In this document: positions 8,328-17,202 of the stretch, piece after piece
How the letters are laid out: each line of letters starts with the position of its first letter
Position numbering within the stretch: the stretch's first letter is position 1
Assembly: GCF_000687755.1 (NCBI RefSeq)
Contig: NZ_JHXN01000008.1
Coordinates: 1-64,000, forward strand
DNA: 64,000 bases
Reading direction: 5' to 3'
Source of the DNA: Taylorella asinigenitalis ATCC 700933
Lineage (GTDB): Bacteria; Pseudomonadota; Gammaproteobacteria; Burkholderiales; Burkholderiaceae_B
Notes under the pieces: model-generated
Seen by the model: only the letters and a program-made list of their open reading frames with translations
Told to the model about the DNA's origin: nothing
Database searches by the model: none
Position numbers and translations under genes: made by a program

Positions 8328-8876
8328 ATGAATACACACTCAAATCAAAATGCTTTAGCGGCAGAGACTAATAATGTTGGTTTAGTCCCTAATGTAACTC
8401 AGAGGATTAACGGTGCATTAGGCTTTTTTTACTTAACAGAATTTATTCAATTGTTATTTACCTTAACTCTTCTCTCTTCAAATGTGGCTTCTAGCTTAGT
8501 ACTTTATGGGAAAATTTTTTTTGATTATCAAAGAATAGATTTATCAGTAATATTTCTTCTGTTATGTGCACTGACTGCATTCACATTAATACTCTTATGG
8601 GTAAAACTAAAATTTAAAAGTATCCGTTTACTTCGTGATGTAAATAATCCATCAGTACCTAAAGAAGTTCTAAAAAATTATTTTAAAGTGTTTTTGCTTG
8701 AAACCATATCATTACCTATAGTGACCCTTTTAATTCCTATGTTCTCACTCAATTTCAAATTGGACAGGGGTGCAACAATAATAGCTTTAATCCTTAACGT
8801 GATATTTAAACTAGCTTGGAGGCACTATTTCAAAACCTCCATGCGTGTGCAAAACACTTACGGTGCTTTAGCTTAA
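8328..8876 (+). CDS. DUF2569-like membrane protein, copy 2
   Basis: 182 residues, a tandem paralogue of the preceding gene: four hydrophobic spans, a basic loop (KFKSIRLLRDVNNPSVPKEV, matching KYKILRFTRDKSNPKSPRKI in copy 1), and the ending KLAWRHYFKTSMRVQNTYGALA shortened to the same YF..S.RV.NTYG motif. GGATTTAAG precedes the ATG. The pair arose by duplication and then diverged widely. Function unknown. Confidence 0.5.
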   Translation: MNTHSNQNALAAETNNVGLVPNVTQRINGALGFFYLTEFIQLLFTLTLLSSNVASSLVLYGKIFFDYQRIDLSVIFLLLCALTAFTLILLWVKLKFKSIRLLRDVNNPSVPKEVLKNYFKVFLLETISLPIVTLLIPMFSLNFKLDRGATIIALILNVIFKLAWRHYFKTSMRVQNTYGALA

Positions 8877-8891
8877 AAACATATCGCAAAT

Positions 8892-8916
8892 AAAAAAGGA
8901 GTCGTCAAGACCCCTT
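8892..8916 (-). terminator. Rho-independent terminator of secB
   Basis: On the minus strand AAGGGGTC, a five-base loop and GACTCCTT form a stem with one mismatch, followed by a run of T. It lies 20 bases past the secB stop. Confidence 0.7.
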
Positions 8917-8936
8917 CATAGCATCTAATTAAAAAA

Positions 8937-9602
8937 TTAGTTCGCTTTCTGACCCGCAGTACCCGCAGTGCCACCAGCACCCTCAGCACCAGAAGCTTGC
9001 TGAGCCGCTTGTTGCTGTTGAGCTTCTTGAATGCGAGCTTGTAGATTTTGCTCGTACAATGCTTGGAAGTTAATATCCGCAAGATTAAGCTGTGGTAAAC
9101 CAGTACGAGTAACCATATCAGCTAAGTTAACGCGTAGGTAGTTAAATAAGTTTGCTGGGCAAACAATACCAAGTAATTGATCGATTTCTTGAACTTCAAA
9201 GCCAGAAATTTCGAAAATACCAGCTTGTGTACCTTCAAGCATATAAAGTGTGTGTTGACCAATTTTCGCATGAACTGTGGCACGTACTAAAGAGTGGTAG
9301 TATTTTTCTGAAAGTGGCTCTGCACCGATATTTACAGAGATCTCATATTGAGGATTTTCTTCAGCCATAAAAATATGTGGTGCATTAGGCATCTCAAGAG
9401 AACTTTCTTTCAAATAAGTGCGTTGAAGATTAAATGATCTTTGTTGTTCTTGTGGTTGATCCTCGCCGATTTTGCGAATTGATGGCTCGCCCTTAGCTTG
9501 GCCCTCTTGAGCAGCCGCAGCCCCAGCCGCAGCTCCAGCACCAGCCTCAGCACCGTTAGTTTGAGCATTTTCTTGATCTAAATTTTTGTTTTCTTCTGAC
9601 AT
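8937..9602 (-). CDS. secB: Protein-export chaperone SecB with long Ala/Gly tails
   Basis: SecB holds preproteins unfolded in the cytoplasm and hands them to SecA. The core (about residues 62-185) has the family sequence, including RTYLKESSLEMPNAP and GIVCPANLFNYLR. The start is ATG 9602, six bases after GAGGAC; a TTG twelve bases upstream lies before that site. At 221 residues it is some 60 longer than usual. The N-terminal 60 residues are a Gln/Ala/Gly/Glu-rich segment, and the C-terminus is a Gln-Ala run ending in GAEGAGGTAGTAGQKAN. These tails are probably disordered. First in the order secB-gpsA-grxC-rhodanese reading back along the minus strand. Confidence 0.95.
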   Translation of the reverse strand: MSEENKNLDQENAQTNGAEAGAGAAAGAAAAQEGQAKGEPSIRKIGEDQPQEQQRSFNLQRTYLKESSLEMPNAPHIFMAEENPQYEISVNIGAEPLSEKYYHSLVRATVHAKIGQHTLYMLEGTQAGIFEISGFEVQEIDQLLGIVCPANLFNYLRVNLADMVTRTGLPQLNLADINFQALYEQNLQARIQEAQQQQAAQQASGAEGAGGTAGTAGQKAN

Positions 9603-9666
9603 ATTAGTCCTCAAGTTGTATTCAGTTTAATTTTAGAATTGTATTTGAAATTTATTACAAATAATA

Positions 9667-10674
9667 TTACTCAGCTTTTGCGTCGCGCACAAGTAAGCTG
9701 CGTACCGCATCCTCTGGTTTAACGCCCTTAAATAATACATCGCACACCGCTTCTGTAATTGGCAATGCCACCGCCATCTCTCCCGCCTTCGCTAATGTTA
9801 TCTGCGCACAACGAACTCCCTCAGCCGTGAGCCCCGAGCTCAGAATATCTTCCAAACTTCGCCCGCGAGCGATGGCCAATCCGACCTGACGGTTTCTCGA
9901 CAAATCGCCAGTCGCCGTAAGCACGAGATCACCCATTCCAGTTAGCCCATAAAACGTGCTCGACATAGCTCCCATAGCCACTCCCAGCCGCGACATCTCC
10001 GTAAGACCGCGAGTGATCAGCGCTGCCCGAGCATTATGCCCAAGCCCAAGCCCGTCACTTATCCCGCAAGCAATCGCAATAATGTTTTTCAGAGCACCGC
10101 CCACTTCCACGCCCACCATATCGCCGCTTCCATAGACGCGACATGAGCCATTATGTAGCACATTCGTAACACGTTCGACTACTATATCGCTTGAAGTCGC
10201 AACGGTCAAAGCCACTGGCAGCCCTTGTATCACTTCCTTCGCAAATGATGGCCCTGATAGCACACCCACTTCCTGAAATTTACTTTGGGTGGCAATAATC
10301 TCGTGAGCTAACATCCCAGTATCGGACTCAAAACCCTTGCAAGTCCATACGATAGGAACATCCTCCGCAAGCCACTCACTCCACGCCTTAACCCCATCTC
10401 TCATCCCAGCCACTGGCAATGCAAATATGACCAACGCCTCATCTGGAGATGCCCTCAAAAAATCACGTGCCTGCTCGTAAGAACAAGTCCCCACAACCCT
10501 TTGAGGGATTTCAAAATCGCTTAGATAATTAGGATTTTTATGAGTCGCATTGATGACCTCTACTTGTGCACAGTCACGCGACCAAAGAAGAACATCGCCC
10601 TTAAGACTGGCAAGGGTAGCCAGAGCCGTCCCCCAGCTACCCGCCCCAATTACTAGAGTCTTATAAGAGCTCAT
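9667..10674 (-). CDS. gpsA: Glycerol-3-phosphate dehydrogenase [NAD(P)+]
   Basis: Makes sn-glycerol 3-phosphate from dihydroxyacetone phosphate for phospholipid synthesis. The N-terminal Rossmann motif is VIGAGSWGTALA; further on GPSFAKEV, the catalytic-Lys region GALKNIIAIACGI, and GLTGMGDLVLTATG are as in the family. The frame is open from 10710, but the canonical start is MSSYKTLVIG at 10674 (335 residues), eight bases after the grxC stop. Higher GC than the flanking accessory genes. Confidence 0.95.
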   Translation of the reverse strand: MSSYKTLVIGAGSWGTALATLASLKGDVLLWSRDCAQVEVINATHKNPNYLSDFEIPQRVVGTCSYEQARDFLRASPDEALVIFALPVAGMRDGVKAWSEWLAEDVPIVWTCKGFESDTGMLAHEIIATQSKFQEVGVLSGPSFAKEVIQGLPVALTVATSSDIVVERVTNVLHNGSCRVYGSGDMVGVEVGGALKNIIAIACGISDGLGLGHNARAALITRGLTEMSRLGVAMGAMSSTFYGLTGMGDLVLTATGDLSRNRQVGLAIARGRSLEDILSSGLTAEGVRCAQITLAKAGEMAVALPITEAVCDVLFKGVKPEDAVRSLLVRDAKAE

Positions 10675-10682
10675 AGACAGGA

Positions 10683-11066
10683 TTAGTTCTCGGAACCTTT
10701 TCCGCCACAAGAGCCACAGCAGCCACCTTCGCCGCCTGAACAGCTACCAGATCCTTCGCCTTTTGCTTCGGACGAAGCACCCGAGCCCACATCCGCACCC
10801 GCAGATCCAGCCGCAAGCTTAGCATCAAGCCCGCCTTCAGCATTAAGCTTGATTAAATCATCGCATCCGCCAATATGTTCGCCGTTAATAAAAATTTGTG
10901 GCACAGTAGTACGACCGCCCGAGCGAGAAATCATCTCAGCTTTCGCCTCTGGATTAGTTTCGATCTTAATTTTCTCTATATCGTTAACACCCTTGTCGCG
11001 TAGTAATTTTTCCGCTTTGATGCAGTACGGACAGGTTGTTTTACAGTACATTGTGATTTGAGCCAT
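10683..11066 (-). CDS. grxC: Glutaredoxin 3 with a Gly/Ser/Cys-rich C-terminal extension
   Basis: The first 85 residues are a normal GrxC: MYCKTTCPYCIKAEKLL (CPYC redox site), TVPQIFING (cis-Pro) and GGCDDL for glutathione binding. A further 42 residues follow, of low complexity (GSAGADVGSGASSEAKGEG), ending with a cysteine cluster (SCSGGEGGCCGSCGG; four Cys). The extension is not part of the family's usual 80-90 residues and resembles a metal-binding or redox tail. It lies between gpsA and the rhodanese gene. Confidence 0.92.
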   Translation of the reverse strand: MAQITMYCKTTCPYCIKAEKLLRDKGVNDIEKIKIETNPEAKAEMISRSGGRTTVPQIFINGEHIGGCDDLIKLNAEGGLDAKLAAGSAGADVGSGASSEAKGEGSGSCSGGEGGCCGSCGGKGSEN

Positions 11067-11068
11067 AA

Positions 11069-11485
11069 CTACTCCTTCGATTTTTTCTTGGATTTGATGG
11101 GAAGACCTTCATTTTTCCATCCAGTCAAGCCATCCTTTAAAGTATACACATTTTCTATATTAAGTTTTTTCAATATAGCGGCCGCCTCTAGAGCAGTACG
11201 TCCCGTATCACAAACTAGTATTAATGGTTTCTTTGGCAATGAACTCGCTTTCGCTTCCAAATTAGATTTTGGAAAATTCTTAGATTGGGCTATATGTCCT
11301 GCCTGATAGGCTTCAGGTTCGCGTATATCTATAAACTGTGCGTGGTCCGTGTTACTAAAGCGAACAGCCTCTTGAGCTGATAGTGTAGATTGACCGCTTT
11401 TACGAGAACCAATCACAAGCAATATTCCCGACACTACAGCGGCAATTAGAAACAAATAGTTATTGTTATATAAAAGAAAATCCAC
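11069..11485 (-). CDS. Membrane-anchored rhodanese-like protein
   Basis: 138 residues: an N-terminal membrane anchor (about residues 8-24), then one rhodanese domain with DIREPEAYQAGHI and the active-site loop VCDTGRTAL around the catalytic Cys. Related to YibN, which sits beside grxC and secB in many Proteobacteria. A sulfur-transfer or redox role at the cytoplasmic membrane is likely; the donor and acceptor are unknown. It ends two bases before grxC begins. Confidence 0.85.
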   Translation of the reverse strand: MDFLLYNNNYLFLIAAVVSGILLVIGSRKSGQSTLSAQEAVRFSNTDHAQFIDIREPEAYQAGHIAQSKNFPKSNLEAKASSLPKKPLILVCDTGRTALEAAAILKKLNIENVYTLKDGLTGWKNEGLPIKSKKKSKE

Positions 11486-11577
11486 TTAAAAAACCTTGAA
11501 TTTATTGAATAAAAATTAGCCTTAAATTATAACAAGTTAAAATAAGCATTTATTTGAGATTTCCTAACGGACAGCTT

Positions 11578-12324
11578 ATGTATAAATTAGTTTTAATGCG
11601 TCATGGTGAGAGTCAGTGGAACCTAGAAAACCGTTTTACGGGATGGGCTGATGTAGATCTCACCGACACAGGTCGTCAGCAAGCGAAAGAAGCAGGAGCC
11701 TTACTGAAAGCTGAGGGGTTTGACTTTGACATTGCCTACACATCAGTATTAAAAAGGGCTATTCGCACACTATGGATTGCTTTAGATGAGATGGATAGCT
11801 TGCATTTGCCAGTAGTAAAGTCGTGGAGACTGAATGAGCGTCACTATGGGAATCTGCAAGGCTTGAATAAATCGGAGACTGCCCAAAAATTCGGGGACGA
11901 ACAAGTCCTAATTTGGAGAAGGGCATATGCGATTGCACCCGATCCTATTGACTCAGAAGATAAGCGTCATCCAAAATTTGACGCAAGATATAAAGATTTA
12001 GATGCCTCTCAATTACCAAGCACGGAGTGTCTTAAGGATACGGTCGCACGCGTAATTCCATTATGGAATGAGCAAATCTCCGAGGATATTAAGGCTGGAA
12101 AGCGTGTATTAATCACAGCCCACGGAAATAGTTTACGTGCATTGATTAAACATTTGGATCAGATAAGTGATGAGGATATCGTATCTTTAAATATTCCTAC
12201 AGGCCAACCTCTAGTTTATGAGCTAGACGAGAATCTTAAGCCAATAAAACATTATTATCTTGGCGATCAGGAGGCCATTGCCGCTGCTGTGGCTGCTGTT
12301 GCTGCTCAAGGAAAGGCCAAGTAA
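11578..12324 (+). CDS. gpmA: 2,3-bisphosphoglycerate-dependent phosphoglycerate mutase
   Basis: Interconverts 3- and 2-phosphoglycerate in glycolysis. The phosphohistidine motif [10 protein letters not shown] is at the start, and [12 protein letters not shown] and [17 protein letters not shown] follow. A TTG opens the frame at 11554, but ATG 11578 gives the family's normal start ([10 protein letters not shown]; 248 residues). The stop overlaps the next gene by one base (TAATG). An Ala-rich C-terminus ends the protein. Confidence 0.96.
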   Translation: MYKLVLMRHGESQWNLENRFTGWADVDLTDTGRQQAKEAGALLKAEGFDFDIAYTSVLKRAIRTLWIALDEMDSLHLPVVKSWRLNERHYGNLQGLNKSETAQKFGDEQVLIWRRAYAIAPDPIDSEDKRHPKFDARYKDLDASQLPSTECLKDTVARVIPLWNEQISEDIKAGKRVLITAHGNSLRALIKHLDQISDEDIVSLNIPTGQPLVYELDENLKPIKHYYLGDQEAIAAAVAAVAAQGKAK

Positions 12325-13916
12325 TGAGATTAGTGCGAGCTGTGTTATGTATCGGGATGGCGGGGCTGTTTGCGGGTGCATTGCCAGCTCAAACTAATTT
12401 AGATAAGCAGCAAGATAAGGTCGAAAAACAACGCAGTGCTCTACAAGAGAAAATCAAAAAACTAGAGCAAGAGATTGAGAGCAAGGAGTCGCAAAAAGAC
12501 GATATCCTAGATGACCTGCGAAAATCAGAAAAATTAATCTCAGAGCACACCAAATACCTGCAAGAAATCGAGCAAGAAATTAAGGAAACGGAAGGGATTC
12601 TCAAGCAGCTAAATCTTGAAAAGCAAGAGCAGATGCGGGCCTTAGAGAAACGTAAAGATGACTTGGCCGCTCAAGTTCAAGATCAATATAAGAGTAAGGT
12701 TTCGCCATGGGCGACACTGTTATCGGGAAACGATGCTCAGAAAATCTCACGTGATATGGGATATCTATCGTTTGTGTCTCGAGCTAAGATCCGCATGATT
12801 ACTGAAATTAATCAGAATTTGGCGCGCATTGCCATAACTCACGAGAAGATTGATAAGTACTCAAAGGAGTTGGCAGCCACTAAATCCAAGGAAATGAATG
12901 TAAGGACAGACCTTAAGAAAGAGCAAAAGGAATATAAGAAAAAACTCGTTAATGTAGAGTCAACTCTAGCAAAAAGACGTAAGGAAGCTAAATCTCTGAA
13001 AAACGATGATTTGCGATTAAGTCAAATTATCGAAGGAATTGAGACGAAAATTCAGGCTGAGCGGGAGGCATTGCGAAAAGCGGAGTTAGCAAAGCAGAAG
13101 GAAGTTTTAAGGCAGGCTTTGCAAGCTGAGGAAAACCGCAAGAAGGCACAGACTGAGGTGCAAAAAGCTAAAGAGCTTGCATCAGAGGCTGATTCCTCGG
13201 CTAAAGAGGCAGCTAAGCAAGCAGATGAAGCTTCTCGCAAAGTTGAGGAAGCACGCAAAAAAATAGCTGAAACTTCTAATGAATCTAGTCATATAAGGAC
13301 TGAGTTTTTCAATGCTTCTCCTGAGGAACGCAAAAGAATATTAGCCGAACAGTTGCGTGAAATTGAAATAGCAGAGGCGGCTGCACGTCAATTAGCGGAT
13401 AATGCAGAAATTGAAGAGGCTAAGGCCAGATTGGCTAAACATAAGGCTCAGAAGGCAGAAACACTACTTAAAAAAGCCCGTGAAGATGAAAAACGTATTA
13501 GTGCAAAAAGAAATGCTTCATTGGGATCGGGGCTGCAGAAGAATTCTCCATGGCCTATAAGAGGTGAGCTTATGGCGTATTTTGGTCAAAATAGAGCTGA
13601 TACTGGAGATTCTTGGAGAGGAATATTGATTAAGGCTCAAGCAGGTGCACCAGTGAAAGCTATTGCCTCAGGGCAAGTTGTGTTTTCTAATTGGGTTCGT
13701 GGCTTTGGAAATTTAATAATTCTTGACCACGGTAATCACTATTTAAGCGTTTATGCATATAATCAGAGTTTGCTCAGTTCAGTTGGTCAAACCGTTAAGG
13801 TTGGTCAACAAATCGCAAAGGTTGGAGCGACTGGTGGTCAGGTTGAACCTGCACTCTATTTTGAAATTCGCAGCGGAACACAAGCTGTCGACCCTTTAAT
13901 ATGGCTTGCTCAATAA
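12324..13916 (+). CDS. EnvC-type murein hydrolase activator, degenerate LytM domain
   Basis: 530 residues: signal peptide (AVLCIGMAGLFAGALPAQ), long coiled coils (about 25-130, 145-300 and 335-395), then a C-terminal M23/LytM domain from about 405. The zinc-site HxH of active M23 enzymes is replaced by EPALYFEIR, and the first His motif is also altered, so it is a regulator and not an enzyme. EnvC activates AmiA/B amidases at the septum under FtsEX control; ftsEX are elsewhere in this window (45.4-47.0 kb). Located between gpmA and ctpA in one operon. Confidence 0.85.
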   Translation: MRLVRAVLCIGMAGLFAGALPAQTNLDKQQDKVEKQRSALQEKIKKLEQEIESKESQKDDILDDLRKSEKLISEHTKYLQEIEQEIKETEGILKQLNLEKQEQMRALEKRKDDLAAQVQDQYKSKVSPWATLLSGNDAQKISRDMGYLSFVSRAKIRMITEINQNLARIAITHEKIDKYSKELAATKSKEMNVRTDLKKEQKEYKKKLVNVESTLAKRRKEAKSLKNDDLRLSQIIEGIETKIQAEREALRKAELAKQKEVLRQALQAEENRKKAQTEVQKAKELASEADSSAKEAAKQADEASRKVEEARKKIAETSNESSHIRTEFFNASPEERKRILAEQLREIEIAEAAARQLADNAEIEEAKARLAKHKAQKAETLLKKAREDEKRISAKRNASLGSGLQKNSPWPIRGELMAYFGQNRADTGDSWRGILIKAQAGAPVKAIASGQVVFSNWVRGFGNLIILDHGNHYLSVYAYNQSLLSSVGQTVKVGQQIAKVGATGGQVEPALYFEIRSGTQAVDPLIWLAQ

Positions 13917-13917
13917 T

Positions 13918-15501
13918 ATGAAATTGTTTATTAAATTCTTATTGTTTACTTTTCTAGGTGCACAAATTAATGTGTTGGCACAAGTTCCAGCACAAAAGGC
14001 CCCATCAGAAATGCTGGAGCAGGGCGAGAATACATCTGAGGAATATAAAAATACTTTCGATTATCTTCAGTATGACGCACTTGGCTCAAAAGCCACGGAG
14101 CAAGCCGAAGAAGAAGCAAATCTCAAATATGAGGAGTTGCGCAGATTTGCCTTAGTATTTGCAAATATACGCAATCGTTATATTGAGAAAATGACTGACC
14201 GTGAGATTGTGGATGCTGCTATCAAAGGACTGATGGATGATTTAGATCCGCATAGCGTTTATCTAGATGCAGAGGATATGGCCGACCTACAAGAAGAAAC
14301 TGAAGGTGAGTTCGGTGGTCTTGGAATAGAGATGGGTACATCTAACGGCAAGATAAAAATAATAACACCTATCGAAGATACACCTGCGTCGAAAGCGGGA
14401 TTATTGCCAGGGGATTTAATTACGGAAATAAATGGACAAGAGACAGAAAAAATGACCTTATCCGAAATTGTAAAGACTGTTCGCGGAGAACCAGGCACAA
14501 AAGTCAATCTTGTTATAGAGCGAAAGGGGAATGAAAAACCTCTTGAATTCAATATAACTCGAGAGCTAATTCATATCGATAGTATCAAGACAGATATGAT
14601 TGAAGATATGCTCTATATCAGGATTTCGCAATTTCAGCAAAACTCATATGAAGATTTAGCTAAGGCGATTTTAAAAATCGAGAAAGCACCTAAGGCGATT
14701 ATTTTAGATGTGCGAAATAATCCTGGAGGGCTTCTTAATTCTGCTGTGTTGATTGCGAAGCTGTTCGTTGCCACTGAAAAGCCGATAGTAACTACGAAAT
14801 CGCGTGATGGGGTGGTAGAGGATTATGCGAGCATGCTTGCGGAGGCATTGGCACGGGAGGATGTGGATCAGGCTAAACTCCCGACATGGCTTAAAACGGC
14901 ACCTATGGTGGTTTTGATTAATGTAGGTTCTGCTTCTGCATCCGAGATTGTGGCTGGTGCGATGCAAGATTTTCAAAGGGCGAAGATTATAGGCAACCGA
15001 AGCTTCGGTAAGGGGTCTGTGCAAATCGTGTTAAATATCGATGACGAGACTGGCATGAAACTTACAACTTCTCGATATTACACTCCGAAAGGTCGTTCAA
15101 TACAGGCTCTTGGGATTACTCCTGATTTTCAAGTGACGGACACGGAATATGGTGATTTATTTCCGCCTGCACGTGAATCTGATTTAGATGACCATCTTAA
15201 AAACGACAAATTGTCCGATAAAGAATCTAATAAGATTTTAGAGAAAAAAGCGGCTAACGATGATGGAAAAGAGGCACCAAAAGAGAAAACCTCAAGCGAA
15301 AGTTCTAAAGATTCTAAGATGGAATCTGATACAAAATCAGGGATAGTTCCGCCTCTTAAATCCAAGTCAAAAGCTACGGATTTCAAACCTGCTAAAGGTG
15401 CAAAATCATTTAAATTTGGTTCGGCTGAGGATTTCCAACTTCAGCAGGCCATCAATTTTCTTAAAGGTAAACCCGTTATAAATGGTCCAACCAATAAATG
15501 A
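13918..15501 (+). CDS. ctpA: Carboxy-terminal processing protease (S41), CtpA type
   Basis: 527 residues from ATG 13918. It has a signal peptide, the DPHSVYLDAEDM segment, a PDZ domain (GLGIEMG...GLLPGDLI, about 120-200), and the S41 core with Ser in GSASASEIVAG and Lys in NRSFGKGSVQ. The C-terminus after about residue 425 is a Lys/Glu/Ser-rich linker before a final QLQQAINFLKG helix. A periplasmic protease of envelope proteins and murein hydrolases; adjacency to the EnvC gene suits a cell-wall role. moeB starts 20 bases before this stop. Confidence 0.93.
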   Translation: MKLFIKFLLFTFLGAQINVLAQVPAQKAPSEMLEQGENTSEEYKNTFDYLQYDALGSKATEQAEEEANLKYEELRRFALVFANIRNRYIEKMTDREIVDAAIKGLMDDLDPHSVYLDAEDMADLQEETEGEFGGLGIEMGTSNGKIKIITPIEDTPASKAGLLPGDLITEINGQETEKMTLSEIVKTVRGEPGTKVNLVIERKGNEKPLEFNITRELIHIDSIKTDMIEDMLYIRISQFQQNSYEDLAKAILKIEKAPKAIILDVRNNPGGLLNSAVLIAKLFVATEKPIVTTKSRDGVVEDYASMLAEALAREDVDQAKLPTWLKTAPMVVLINVGSASASEIVAGAMQDFQRAKIIGNRSFGKGSVQIVLNIDDETGMKLTTSRYYTPKGRSIQALGITPDFQVTDTEYGDLFPPARESDLDDHLKNDKLSDKESNKILEKKAANDDGKEAPKEKTSSESSKDSKMESDTKSGIVPPLKSKSKATDFKPAKGAKSFKFGSAEDFQLQQAINFLKGKPVINGPTNK

Positions 15502-16231
15502 CGAACAAATGTTGAGATATTCTCGACATTTGATGCTCGATAACTTCGGTTTTGAAGGACAAGAGAAAATAGGATGCGCACGCATTGCCATCATAGGATT
15601 GGGTGGGCTTGGATCTGCAGCATCTATGTATTTAGCGGCATCGGGTGTGGGCGAACTTGTATTAATCGACGATGATATTGTGGATCTCTCGAATCTTCAA
15701 AGGCAAATCGTGCATAACGAGAGCGAAGTGGGATTCAAAAAAGTTGTATCGGCTAAAGAGTCGCTCTCTAAGATTAATTCTGAGATAAAAATCACTCAAA
15801 TCGGTAAGAAATTTTCTGACAGTCTTTTAGAGGACAAATTCGATGTAATCCTTGACTGTACCGATAATTTTAAGACGAGACAAGAGATAAATTCGTATTG
15901 CGTTAAACATGACACTCCGCTTGTGTCTGCGGCGGCTTTGCAATGGACAGGGCATATTGCGACATTTGACTTGCGTAAAGAAAATTCTCCTTGTTATGCG
16001 TGTCTTTACGATCCGTCCGACGTGGCTCCATGTGAATCGTGCGCAACGCTTGGAGTGATATCTCCTTTGCTTGGGATAATGGGGAGTTTTCAGGCTCTTG
16101 AGGCGATTAAGCTTATTGTTGGTAGCAGTGAGCAGACACTTTGCGGACAGCTGTTGAAATTCGATGCCTTCACAAGTATGTGGGAGCGGCTTAATATAAA
16201 TCGAAATCCTCGATGTAGTGTGTGCAAATAA
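15482..16231 (+). CDS. moeB: MoeB/ThiF-family adenylyltransferase
   Basis: 249 residues with the nucleotide-binding IIGLGGLGSAASMYLA motif, DDDIVDLSNLQRQI, and zinc Cys pairs CYAC and CSVC. Such E1-like enzymes adenylate the C-terminal Gly-Gly of MoaD or ThiS for sulfur transfer in molybdopterin or thiamine synthesis; no partner is adjacent, so MoeB versus ThiF is not settled. It overlaps ctpA (20 bases) and the next gene (one base, TAATG). Confidence 0.85.
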   Translation: MVQPINDEQMLRYSRHLMLDNFGFEGQEKIGCARIAIIGLGGLGSAASMYLAASGVGELVLIDDDIVDLSNLQRQIVHNESEVGFKKVVSAKESLSKINSEIKITQIGKKFSDSLLEDKFDVILDCTDNFKTRQEINSYCVKHDTPLVSAAALQWTGHIATFDLRKENSPCYACLYDPSDVAPCESCATLGVISPLLGIMGSFQALEAIKLIVGSSEQTLCGQLLKFDAFTSMWERLNINRNPRCSVCK

Positions 16232-17202
16232 TGAAAATAAGATTATTGGTGATAGGCGTGGTTATTGCCACCCTAGGAGTGTTTTATTCATTTGTGCTAC
16301 CAAAAAATGCAAAGTCCGTGAAAATTGGATATGCCCTCAACAATGAATCGCACTATGGTGTTAGTGCTGCTCGCATGCGAGATGGGCTAAAAAATAGTTT
16401 AGACTTAAAGTTATTTCCAAATAGCATTCTTGGAAGTGAGCGCGTCATGATTGAGAGCCTAAAGCTCGGAACGCTAGATATGGCCATCGTCTCGACGGGT
16501 GCATTGCAAAATTTTGCTCCGCAAGTGGGTGTATTTGATATGCCATTTTTATTTCGGGATTTGAAGCACGCCCGCAATGTGCTAGATAACGATATCGGTC
16601 AGCAGATGCTAAAACAAATCAGTCATGAAGGCATTGTGGCAATGGCTTGGGGTGAGCAAGGATTTAGGCATCTCACAAACAATAAGCATCCCGTACGCGT
16701 TTTTGAAGATGCACACGGCCTCAAAATCCGCACTACACAAAATGCAATTCATATTCGTGCTTTTAAAAGCATGGGGTTTTCGCCTGCTCCTATGTCGTGG
16801 ACGGAAGTGCCATCGGCCATGAGCCAAGGCGTAATCGACGGTCAGGAAAATTCAATAGCTGTGATGCTCTCTGAAAAAGTCTTTCAGTATCAAAAGCATT
16901 TATCGATGACGGGCCATTTCTATGCACCCGCACTGATTCTTGTTTCTGAGCATTTTTATAAATCATTGGATGAGAATCAGAAAGCAGATTTGTTGAAAGC
17001 CGCAGCAGCTGGGGCTGAGCAGATGCGTGCATTTGTAGACAAGATGGAGTCTGATGGTCTCTCGAAATTAAAAGAAGAGGGCATGGAAGTGGTCGAAGAT
17101 GTGGATAAAGAGTCATTCGCCGCCCATGCACGCAGAGATGACCCCTATTATTTCAAGCTATTTGGCGAGGATTTGATCAAAAAAATTCGGGCTACTCCCT
17201 GA
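16231..17202 (+). CDS. TRAP-type solute-binding protein (DctP family), orphan
   Basis: 323 residues. An N-terminal hydrophobic anchor (LLVIGVVIATLGVFYSFVLP) is followed by a DctP fold: LFPNSILGSERVMIESLKLG, DMPFLFRDLKHA, GLKIRTTQNAIHIRAFKSMG (Arg that normally binds the ligand carboxylate) and GVIDGQENS. No DctQ/DctM genes are adjacent; the window's own dctQM are 11 kb away with their own dctP. It may use a distant permease or act as a sensor. It overlaps the convergent M61 gene by 45 bases. Confidence 0.85.
   Translation: MKIRLLVIGVVIATLGVFYSFVLPKNAKSVKIGYALNNESHYGVSAARMRDGLKNSLDLKLFPNSILGSERVMIESLKLGTLDMAIVSTGALQNFAPQVGVFDMPFLFRDLKHARNVLDNDIGQQMLKQISHEGIVAMAWGEQGFRHLTNNKHPVRVFEDAHGLKIRTTQNAIHIRAFKSMGFSPAPMSWTEVPSAMSQGVIDGQENSIAVMLSEKVFQYQKHLSMTGHFYAPALILVSEHFYKSLDENQKADLLKAAAAGAEQMRAFVDKMESDGLSKLKEEGMEVVEDVDKESFAAHARRDDPYYFKLFGEDLIKKIRATP

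Noticed and set aside
5634-9768. Absence of the GGCAATG motif as proof of recent horizontal transfer
   Set aside because: Core stretches such as 38.3-42.1 kb (mreBC) and 18.8-22.8 kb (atp) also lack it, so a gap of about 4 kb is not diagnostic.
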